Below, piece by piece: positions 35,201-42,779 of a stretch of 64,000 bases of DNA; within the stretch, counting starts at the first letter, position 1, and every line of letters begins with the position of its first letter. Location of the stretch: assembly GCF_003996985.1 (NCBI RefSeq), contig NZ_RJJX01000008.1, forward strand, positions 1 through 64,000, given 5' to 3'. The translations under genes were made by a program, and so were the position numbers. The stretch comes from Ancylomarina longa. Its GTDB lineage: Bacteria > Bacteroidota > Bacteroidia > Bacteroidales > Marinifilaceae. A model generated the notes under the pieces. That model saw nothing but the letters and a program-made list of their open reading frames with translations. It was not told the origin of the DNA and searched no databases.

Positions 35201-36490
35201 ATGACGAAAAATAGATCTTTTGCAGTTTTAACTGTGAGGAAATTGGTGTTCTGTTTCCTCTTTCTGATCTATTCCCCAAGCTGTTTTTCGGCAAGCATTT
35301 TAATCCCAATGGATGATGCTCAAAAGAATCATTTAAAAGCATACGGAATCGCTTATTGGACCCTCAATAAGGAGTATCAAATCTATTGGCTTTTAAATTA
35401 CAGAGGTGGTTCTTTTTTACTTCCTTTTCAACAAAATTTAAAGGATGAATGTCAAATCCGTGGAGTAAGTTTTTCCGTTATTAGTGATGCAAGTGTACAA
35501 AATATCATGTCTGAAATTTCGAGACCCGATATTAATATGGATGCTGTAAAATTGGAAAAACCACCGAAAATTGCAGTCTATACTCCAAAGGGCAAAAAGC
35601 CCTGGGATGATGCGGTTACCATGGCCTTGACTTATGCCGAAATTCCCTACGATGAAATCTATGATGATGAAATTATGGAAGGAAAATTGACAGGCTATGA
35701 TTGGCTGCATCTTCATCATGAAGATTTTACCGGTCAGTTTGGGAAGTTTTATGCTACGTACCGAAACATGAAATGGTATAAAGATGAAGTACAGCTTAAC
35801 CTCGATAGAGCACATCAGTATGGGTTTTCTAAAGTTTCTGATTTCAAAAAGGCTATTGTTTTAAAGATTCGGAATTTTGTAGGAAACGGTGGTTTTTTGT
35901 TTGCCATGTGCTCGGCAACAGATACTTTCGATATCGCCCTGTCTGCCAAAGATACGGATATCTGTTCTGATCCATTTGATGGGGATCCAATGGATCAGGA
36001 TGCTCAGGAGAAATTGAATTTTAAGGCCACTTTTGCATTCACCAATTTTACGATCGAGAAAAATCCTTTGGTTTACGAATTCTCTGATATTGATGTAACA
36101 CAAACTCGTACTGTCAAGCGCGATGAGGATTATTTTAGCCTATTCGATTTTTCAGCAAAATGGGATCCTGTTCCCTGTATGCTATGCCAGAATCATGTGA
36201 ACCTCATTAAAGGATTTATGGGGCAAACCACCGCATTTAAAAAAGATCTGATCAAGCCAGGGGTTTTGATATTAGGTGAAAATCGTTCTGCCGGAGAGGC
36301 CAAATACATCCATGGGGAATATGGAAAGGGAACCTGGACTTTTTATGGGGGACACGATCCGGAAGACTATCAGCATTTGGTTGGAGATCCGCCTACCGAT
36401 CTCGATTTGAAGAAAAATTCGCCAGGTTATCGGTTAATTCTGAATAATGTGCTGTTTCCTGCAGCGAAGAAAAAGAAGAGAAAAACCTAA
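35201..36490 (+). CDS. Exported amidotransferase-fold protein (often mislabelled asparagine synthetase B)
   Basis: The 429-residue protein has a signal peptide (about residues 1-31, ending CFSA). The following region places PPKIAVYTPKGKKPWDDAVTMAL and the GYDWLHLHHEDFTGQFG block as in a class I glutamine-amidotransferase-like (ThuA/BPL_N-type) fold. FVGNGGFLFAMCSATDTFDIAL holds the nucleophile-elbow cysteine. Homologues in Bacteroidota are commonly annotated as asparagine synthetase B, but no ATP-pyrophosphatase domain is present, so that name has no support. Export suggests an envelope role. It probably shares the dnaB transcript. Confidence 0.75.
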   Translation: MTKNRSFAVLTVRKLVFCFLFLIYSPSCFSASILIPMDDAQKNHLKAYGIAYWTLNKEYQIYWLLNYRGGSFLLPFQQNLKDECQIRGVSFSVISDASVQNIMSEISRPDINMDAVKLEKPPKIAVYTPKGKKPWDDAVTMALTYAEIPYDEIYDDEIMEGKLTGYDWLHLHHEDFTGQFGKFYATYRNMKWYKDEVQLNLDRAHQYGFSKVSDFKKAIVLKIRNFVGNGGFLFAMCSATDTFDIALSAKDTDICSDPFDGDPMDQDAQEKLNFKATFAFTNFTIEKNPLVYEFSDIDVTQTRTVKRDEDYFSLFDFSAKWDPVPCMLCQNHVNLIKGFMGQTTAFKKDLIKPGVLILGENRSAGEAKYIHGEYGKGTWTFYGGHDPEDYQHLVGDPPTDLDLKKNSPGYRLILNNVLFPAAKKKKRKT

Positions 36491-36499
36491 AAAACAGAC

Positions 36500-36702
36500 A
36501 AAAAGAAAAGGCTGCGTCCCCTAAACGCAGCCTTTATATATCAACATCGGATGTATTGTTTTACTCAATATATTATTAACCATTTGTAATCTATTAACCT
36601 AGTAACTTAACTAACCCTTTAGAATTATTTACGAAAGTTACGATACAAACCGATGGTTGATAAACAAGAACTTGTTTTGCATGCCAAGTCTTGTTTTTAT
36701 TA
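36500..36702 (-). ncRNA. Speculative minus-strand small RNA in the 335-base gap
   Basis: The gap between 36491 and 36825 has no plausible gene. On the minus strand TACATTTG (36709-36716) is a perfect -7 element, and the hairpin at 36507-36535 followed by CTTTTCTTTTT would end a transcript of about 200 bases. There is no -33 match. I match it to no known RNA family, so this is a hypothesis only. Confidence 0.2.
36507..36538 (+). terminator. Terminator after the dnaB operon (possibly bidirectional)
   Basis: AAAGGCTGCGT pairs perfectly with ACGCAGCCTTT around CCCCTAA. The plus-strand tail is TTTATATA, while the minus strand continues CTTTTCTTTTT. Confidence 0.8.
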
Positions 36703-36825
36703 CTGGCGCAAATGTAATTCATGTTTTCTTATTAATCTAACGTATAATCGGTTTTTTTGTTCGGAAATGTTAAAAAACATTAACTGTAGATTACAATCCG
36801 TAAGGTAAAGCTGCTACGCAACATA

Positions 36826-37524
36826 TTACAGAATCGCTTTAAGTTCAATAAGATCCTTTATCTCGTAAGTAATATCACTATTGTGCTTTATATTAAGGTT
36901 ATTGAAGTATATCTGATCGATATGAAATGATCTTGCTCCTGCAATATCGGTTTTTAAATCGTCCCCCACCATAATACTGTTATTCGGTTCTGCACCTGTT
37001 TGTTGCATGGCATATTCAAATATTAATTTGCTGGGTTTATTGGCACCTGCATTTTCCGAGGTGATTAGATGCGTGAAGTAAGAATCTAGTTTGCAATTGG
37101 CTAGTTTTTTCGATTGCACCTCGTTAAATCCATTGGTGATAATATGTAGTTGATAGCCTTTCTCCTTGAGGTATTGTAATGTTTCCTGTGTATTCGGAAA
37201 AGTTCTGGTTTGCAAAGGACTAATCTCAATAAAATCAGCAGAAAGATCTTTTGCCATCTCCAAATTATCCCTGCCTGCTTCTTTTAGGGTAAGGTAAAAT
37301 CTACGGTACATTAAAACTTCTTTTTTAATTCTATCCTGGTAGTAGGCATTCCAGAGCTTGCCATTGTGGTATTCAAACCGAGATTTAAAAAACAGAAAGC
37401 TTCCAAATATAGATTGTAATTGATAATCGCGATAAAGCAGATTTAGGCTTGCTTCCGAATTTTTATTGAAATCCCAAAGGGTACGATCTAAATCGAAAAA
37501 GATATGCTTGTATTTTAAGTCCAT
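36826..37524 (-). CDS. HAD-superfamily 5'-nucleotidase, YjjG type
   Basis: The 232-residue protein has motif I FFDLDRTLWDFNKNS (Asp11 and Asp13), the form with TLWDF typical of the YjjG group. Motif II is in HIITNGFNEVQ, and the C-terminal motif is MVGDDLKTDIAGA. A helical cap lies between. YjjG enzymes remove phosphate from non-canonical and normal pyrimidine nucleotides and so clean the nucleotide pool. It is monocistronic; 301 bases of AT-rich sequence separate its start from the next gene. Confidence 0.9.
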   Translation of the reverse strand: MDLKYKHIFFDLDRTLWDFNKNSEASLNLLYRDYQLQSIFGSFLFFKSRFEYHNGKLWNAYYQDRIKKEVLMYRRFYLTLKEAGRDNLEMAKDLSADFIEISPLQTRTFPNTQETLQYLKEKGYQLHIITNGFNEVQSKKLANCKLDSYFTHLITSENAGANKPSKLIFEYAMQQTGAEPNNSIMVGDDLKTDIAGARSFHIDQIYFNNLNIKHNSDITYEIKDLIELKAIL

Positions 37525-37825
37525 GGCTATTGTTTTGTTCGTATTGCAAATATAAGCGAGGATTTTAAGAATGATTTTTTTTTTTGATTTTAATTGTATT
37601 TCGAATTGTGTGGTGCTTGTCTCTAATCTAAAATAAAATATTCACAAATAATAGGGAGTAAGTGACCTCCTAAAATATATTGCTTATTTTAAATACATTA
37701 TTTGGTCCTTGACATGTTTTTAGAGTCTGTTAATGTAAAATAGGATAAAAAACATTCGGATATTTAATTAACAATACAATAATTGATTAATTTAATGGCT
37801 GTCAAACCTAATAAAATCTTATAAT
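37525..37825. other. Intergenic gap without a recognised element
   Basis: This 301-base AT-rich stretch separates divergent genes and should hold promoters for both. TTGACA at about 37707 is not followed by a matching second box, and no TAnnTTTG with a suitable partner is seen. I find no hairpin or open frame worth listing. Confidence 0.4.
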
Positions 37826-38314
37826 ATGACTATTGAAAACAGAATAAGTCTTAAAATTGATGAGACTAAACGCGAAAGCATTAAAAATAATCTAATAGGT
37901 TTAAAAACAGAATTAAGCCCTTTGTTAGTTGCTCTTTCCCCAAATCAAAAGCGCGACTTACCTAAGATTGGTGAGCATTTAATGAATTTTGTTGAAGAAG
38001 CCGTGTATGCTGCAGAACAAAATCTATCTGTGGTGCCTCCTTATTTAAATCTAGAAGAGGTGAAGGTAGATATGAATGCATGGAAATATTTACATTCTGT
38101 TAGCCGGGATCTGGAACAGTTACTCAGTTTGTTAAACGATACTGCTACCTTAAGTGGTAGCGAGGCCTATTCGTCGATGTTGAGTTTCTATAATTTTATA
38201 AAGCAGGCTTCCAAAGATGGTGTTCCTGGTGCTAAACCAATCTACGAAAATCTAAAACATTACTTCCCCGGGACAGGGAATAAAAACAATAACAAAAAAT
38301 CAGAAGAAGAATAA
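37826..38314 (+). CDS. Conserved hypothetical protein
   Basis: I do not recognise a named domain in this 162-residue soluble protein. It is predicted largely helical, with KRDLPKIGEHLMNFVEEAVYAAEQN and LHSVSRDLEQLLSLLNDTATLSGSEAY as the main helices, and a glycine/asparagine/lysine-rich tail (PGTGNKNNNKK). No signal peptide or membrane segment is present. I have the impression of similar unnamed proteins in other Bacteroidota, but cannot confirm this here. No terminator follows; the second phased repeat array starts about 70 bases after the stop. Confidence 0.8.
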   Translation: MTIENRISLKIDETKRESIKNNLIGLKTELSPLLVALSPNQKRDLPKIGEHLMNFVEEAVYAAEQNLSVVPPYLNLEEVKVDMNAWKYLHSVSRDLEQLLSLLNDTATLSGSEAYSSMLSFYNFIKQASKDGVPGAKPIYENLKHYFPGTGNKNNNKKSEEE

Positions 38315-38385
38315 TAAAAATTAGGGTTTGACAATTATTGAATGGCGACAGATTTATTTTTTTCGTCATTCTGTTTTAAAAAGGG

Positions 38386-38651
38386 GAAGCTTTTCGGATA
38401 TATTGAAAGCTTTTAATACTTGGATTAAAGCTTTTGGAAAAAAGAGGAAAGCTTTGCTGAATTTACCAAAGCTTTGATAAAAAGATCAAAGCAATTGGTT
38501 TTTTTATCAAACGTTTGATCAATTTACCAAAAGCACCTCTAAAATTATCAAAGCTTTAATGTTTTTCTCAAAGTGTTTCATGAAAAATCCAAAGCTTCCC
38601 TAAAATCACTAAAGATTTCACAAATTTGCCAAGAGCTTCCCTGAAATTGTC
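38386..38651 (+). repeat. Degenerate 20-21 bp tandem array with helically phased A-tracts (array 2)
   Basis: Thirteen imperfect units each begin with AAGCTT or a variant at 38387, 38407, 38428, 38449, 38469, 38489, 38510, 38531, 38551, 38571, 38592, 38612 and about 38632. The steps are 20 or 21 in every case. A typical unit reads CAAAGCTTTGATAAAAAGAT; others end ATTTACCA or TTATCA. A-tracts recur about every ten bases. The array lies in the 643-base gap before the surface-protein cluster. The remaining part (38652-38957) is AT-rich without a supported promoter. Confidence 0.8.
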
Positions 38652-38957
38652 GTTGGTGTATTGTATCGGGTAGTTGTACCTATTGAATTTAAAGAAAATT
38701 GCCAATGCACTAAAGGTGTTCTAAAATTCGATTCTAATTATGGTTTTAAATGCAGTTTCCGTATTTAAGAATTTGCGAAGGATCTCATTTCCTTAAATTT
38801 TGGATTTCAGGAGATTAAAATTAGACTGGGTTGTATCTGTAATTTCAATTAAAAATTAAACAAAACTTACTTTTCTTCGTAGATAGGTAATATTGAATTA
38901 AATATTTTTAAATTTAGCGATTAATTTTAATCTAGTAAGCTCGTAAAATATTTGCTT

Positions 38958-41900
38958 ATGACCACTTCTACTTATACTCCTTCTTCAGGTTTTGTGCTTC
39001 GGTTTGTTTTGTTTTTATCAATTCTGTTCTGTTCGGTAGTTTCTAAGGCTCAAACAACCATATGGAGCGAGGATTTTACAGGTAATAATGGGAATGTGGC
39101 GGAAGTAGGAGGATGGACTACTTCCGGGTATGTGGGTGCTTATTGGTTCAAGGTTCAGAATGAAATGCTTGAAATTCGAGATAACAATAGAAATCAAGCA
39201 ACCTGGACAACGGATGTGATTGATATTACCGGATATACATCACTTGCTATATCTATTGATGTACAAGAGTCAGGAACTTTAGAACCCGCAGGTAATGCTG
39301 ATGAGGATTTTGTTCGATTTGAATATCGACTGGATGGGGGTACTTGGACTCAGTTTTATCAAAAATATGACGATTTTCCCAGGAATAATACCTTTATAAA
39401 TGCATCAACAACCGTTGCAAATGGGACTAGCCTGGAACTTAGAGCTACTTTTAAAAATGGTCAGGGTAATGTAGAGTATTATCGAATTGATAATATAGAA
39501 GTTACAGGAGATAATGGTGTTGTTTCACCTTATTGTGATTCTTATGGTAATGTTGTATATAATACAAGTGTAACACAGGTCGATTTTAATACTATTAGTA
39601 ATTCCAGTGGTAAATCAGCAGCCTATTCCGATAATACTTCGCAAACTACTGATATATCTATAGGCTATCCATACGATTTAACAGTTAATGTAAATACTGA
39701 TGGCAATTATCGAATATATGCCCGTGCTTGGATTGATTGGAATCAGGATGGTGATTTTAGTGATACGGGTGAAGCTTTTGATTTAGGGAATGTAAAAAAC
39801 ACGTCAAATGGTGCAACAAATGCTTGTCCTTATACAATTACAGTTCCTGCAAGTGCAACGCTTGGTACTACACGAATGAGAGTTGCCGCTAAGTATAATG
39901 CATATCCAAACGAATGTGATGTTGACTTCGATGGTGAAGTTGAGGATTATTCTGTTAATATAATACCTCATCAGCCAAGTGTTAGCTTGTCAGCACTCAC
40001 TAGCAACATCAATGAAAATGGTGGTTCTACTTCTATTGCTGCTACGATGGATGTTACCTATACCCAGGATGTAACCGTCAATTTAAGCGTTACGGGTTCG
40101 GCAGGTTCTTCAGATTACACACTTAGTAGTACACAAATTGTTGTTCCTGCTGGTAGTTTAAGTGGTTCGGTTACGCTTACTGCTACCGACGATGCTTTAA
40201 ACGAAGGCGACGAAACTGTGATTTTTAGTATCTCATCACTTGTAAATGGGATGGAAAATGGTACGCAACAGCAAACGGTTACTATCGTTGATGATGATGT
40301 CCCTTCGACTGATCCGATTCAGGTAGATCGACAAGCTCCGGAAAATGGTTACACAGCTGATGAATTAGTGCAAAATGTATTGGTTACCGGTTGTTTAACT
40401 GCATCAAATGTTACTTATTCTGGAGATGAAAGTTTAGGACTTGGTTATTTTAATGCGAGTACCTCAGATTTCCCCCTTTCTTCGGGAATTATAATGTCAA
40501 CGGGAAAGGTAAGTAAGGCAGAAGGTCCGAATTCAAGTGCGGGAACAAGTGATAATATAGGTCAGGTTACAGGTGATTCGGATGTGAATTATTTAACTGG
40601 TAATTCAGCAAACGATGCTCAAATTTTGGAATTCGATTTCGTACCTGCCGGTGATGTCTTAAATTTTAATTACATTTTTGCATCTGAAGAGTATTATGAA
40701 TATGCTTGTGGAGCTTATAATGATGTTTTTGCTTTTATTATTAGCGGTCCCGGTATTACTGCCGATACAGGCTTATCTGGTAAAAATATTGCTTTGGTTC
40801 CGGGCTCAACGAATGCAGTAACTATTAATAATGTAAATGATCAAGGTTGTGGAAATCCAACTTACTATGTAGATGAAACAGGTGGATATGCTACTGAATT
40901 TGATGGAAGAACCACTACTCTTACTGCTACAGCCAATGTGCAGGCTTGTCAAACCTATCATATTCGATTAATTATTTCTGATGTAGCAGACGCTAGTTTC
41001 AACTCAGCGGTATTTCTGGAAGCAAAGAGTTTCAAATCGAATGAGGTGGTAATCCAAAATGGAATTGGTGTTCAGAATGATGTAGATGTGATGTACGAAG
41101 GCTGTACAGGTAGTTATATTAAATTCAATCGTACTCAAGATATTGATGTTAATTTGACATTTGATTTAAATGTTGGTGGAACTGCAACAAATGGAGTAGA
41201 TTATTTATATGTAGATGAATTTGGAAATCAAATTGGAGATGGAAAAATTCCGTCCACGGTAACCATGCCTGCAGGAACTTCTGACGTAACTTATTATTAT
41301 AAGGCTTTAAGTGATGCTTCTATAGAGGGAGATGAGACCTTAAAATTATCTTTCTTGAAAAGTTGCCCTTGTTCTGCTCCGGATTATTACGAAAAAACAA
41401 TTACAATAGTTGATATTCCTGAAATAGAGGCTTCCCCTACAAGTTTAGTTTCTTGTTTAGGGGCAACACCTGTAGCAACCATTACTGTAAATTTAAAATC
41501 GGGTTTGGATCCAGCGGATTACCAATATAGTTTTGACGGTGGAGCTTTGCAGGATAACAATGTTTTTACATTAAATAATCCTGCTGTAGGTTCAACCTAT
41601 ACAGTACTGGTTCAAGATAGGTATGCTTGTAAAAGTGCTACTTTTGATGTTGTTATTCCTGAGGTTACTCCTATTGCAGCTAATGCAGGTCCTGATAAAA
41701 CGATGTGTGAAGGAGATACACCGCAATTGGAAGGTAGTGGTGGTATTTATTATGAATGGTCTTGTTCTCCAGCTTCAGGCTTGACTTATTTAAGTGATGT
41801 TAATGTATCTAATCCAACAGTTGATGCAAATATTCCTTTTGGAACCTATACTTTTACCTTAACAGTTAAAGAATCTTCGTCTTCCTCGGCATCTTGTGTT

Positions 41901-42467
41901 GATACTGATGATATGATTCTGACAGTTCAAGAAAATTCTCATTTTACTATAAGTACAGATAAACCGGAGTATTGTAGCGGTGAAGTGATTAGTTTGCAAT
42001 CCACTATTGCTAATAGTAATGTTGGTGATACTTATCTTTGGACACCTTCTGCTGATGTAGCAAATTCTGCCGCATCAAATACAACAGCTACATATAATGA
42101 AACTGTATTAAGTGCAAAGGATTTTTCATTAACGATTACGAAGGCGAATGGATGTAATAATACAGAAAATATTTCTGGTGTTTTGATAAATCCTGAGCCA
42201 GTGGTATCATTAAATACATCTAGTAATTTGTGCTCAGATGGGAGTAATGGTGAAATTGATGTTGATGTGACAGGAGGTACTCCATATGGAGGAAGTCCGT
42301 TCTATGATTTTAGTTGGAGTCATGATGGTACGCTTAATTCGCCAAATGCAATAAATCTTGGTGTTGGTGGATATTCTGTGACTGTAAGTGATTCTAAATC
42401 ATGCACTAGTTCAAGTAGTTTCACAATTGATGCTAAGCCAAATCCAGTTGGTATTTATCATGATTAA
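38958..42467 (+). CDS. Large secreted multidomain adhesin-like protein without a sorting domain
   Basis: The 1169-residue protein has a signal peptide ending VVSKAQ (about residue 32). A beta-sandwich (34-190) is followed by a GEVED domain (195-335, with DWNQDGDFSDTGEAFDLG) and a Calx-beta domain (340-450). Next come a choice-of-anchor L domain (455-695, with FASEEYYEYACGAYNDVFAF), a second Calx-beta-like domain, PKD-like domains (DKTMCEGDTPQLEG) and a SprB-type repeat. It stops at AKPNPVGIYHD, directly after the last repeat. Proteins of this design normally end in a T9SS C-terminal domain, which is missing. I use ATG 38958 over TTG 38952. It opens the 38.9-53.1 kb surface cluster. Confidence 0.88.
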   Translation: MTTSTYTPSSGFVLRFVLFLSILFCSVVSKAQTTIWSEDFTGNNGNVAEVGGWTTSGYVGAYWFKVQNEMLEIRDNNRNQATWTTDVIDITGYTSLAISIDVQESGTLEPAGNADEDFVRFEYRLDGGTWTQFYQKYDDFPRNNTFINASTTVANGTSLELRATFKNGQGNVEYYRIDNIEVTGDNGVVSPYCDSYGNVVYNTSVTQVDFNTISNSSGKSAAYSDNTSQTTDISIGYPYDLTVNVNTDGNYRIYARAWIDWNQDGDFSDTGEAFDLGNVKNTSNGATNACPYTITVPASATLGTTRMRVAAKYNAYPNECDVDFDGEVEDYSVNIIPHQPSVSLSALTSNINENGGSTSIAATMDVTYTQDVTVNLSVTGSAGSSDYTLSSTQIVVPAGSLSGSVTLTATDDALNEGDETVIFSISSLVNGMENGTQQQTVTIVDDDVPSTDPIQVDRQAPENGYTADELVQNVLVTGCLTASNVTYSGDESLGLGYFNASTSDFPLSSGIIMSTGKVSKAEGPNSSAGTSDNIGQVTGDSDVNYLTGNSANDAQILEFDFVPAGDVLNFNYIFASEEYYEYACGAYNDVFAFIISGPGITADTGLSGKNIALVPGSTNAVTINNVNDQGCGNPTYYVDETGGYATEFDGRTTTLTATANVQACQTYHIRLIISDVADASFNSAVFLEAKSFKSNEVVIQNGIGVQNDVDVMYEGCTGSYIKFNRTQDIDVNLTFDLNVGGTATNGVDYLYVDEFGNQIGDGKIPSTVTMPAGTSDVTYYYKALSDASIEGDETLKLSFLKSCPCSAPDYYEKTITIVDIPEIEASPTSLVSCLGATPVATITVNLKSGLDPADYQYSFDGGALQDNNVFTLNNPAVGSTYTVLVQDRYACKSATFDVVIPEVTPIAANAGPDKTMCEGDTPQLEGSGGIYYEWSCSPASGLTYLSDVNVSNPTVDANIPFGTYTFTLTVKESSSSSASCVDTDDMILTVQENSHFTISTDKPEYCSGEVISLQSTIANSNVGDTYLWTPSADVANSAASNTTATYNETVLSAKDFSLTITKANGCNNTENISGVLINPEPVVSLNTSSNLCSDGSNGEIDVDVTGGTPYGGSPFYDFSWSHDGTLNSPNAINLGVGGYSVTVSDSKSCTSSSSFTIDAKPNPVGIYHD

Positions 42468-42779
42468 TAAAGTATTTGATGACGAATTATTTTACTGACT
42501 GTGTATATTTGTAATATTGCAGATAATTATCATTTTTGAAAAGATAGATGTGTCTTTTTTAAATATTGACAAACAAACAATAATAAGTGATTAATATGTA
42601 TTTGGTCGTGTGTAGTGTAGGTGTATTAGATGTTGATTTAATTTGAGGGATTAAAAGAATTAGTATTTATTATAAAAAACCAAAACACTTTTTGAATAAT
42701 GTCGTATAGAAACTTATATCTTTAGAAATTTAAATTATTTTAACACATACTATAGGGTTTTAACATTAAAATTTAACTA
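42468..42779 (+). other. 312-base gap inside the surface cluster
   Basis: AT-rich spacer between the first and second cluster genes, much longer than the 10-85 base spacers that follow. TTTG at about 42693 and TATCTTTA at about 42717 form a poor promoter candidate. No terminator hairpin with a T tract is seen. I infer that the genes from 42780 onward may have their own promoter. Confidence 0.35.

Noticed and set aside
35201-36490. Asparagine synthetase B, the label common for homologues
   Set aside because: There is a signal peptide, no N-terminal nucleophile Cys2 and no ATP-pyrophosphatase domain, so the enzyme name is not supported.
38386-38651. CRISPR array as an explanation of the regularly spaced AAGCTT motifs
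   Set aside because: Units are 20-21 bases with no separate conserved repeat and unique spacer, the motif itself drifts, and no cas gene is in the window.
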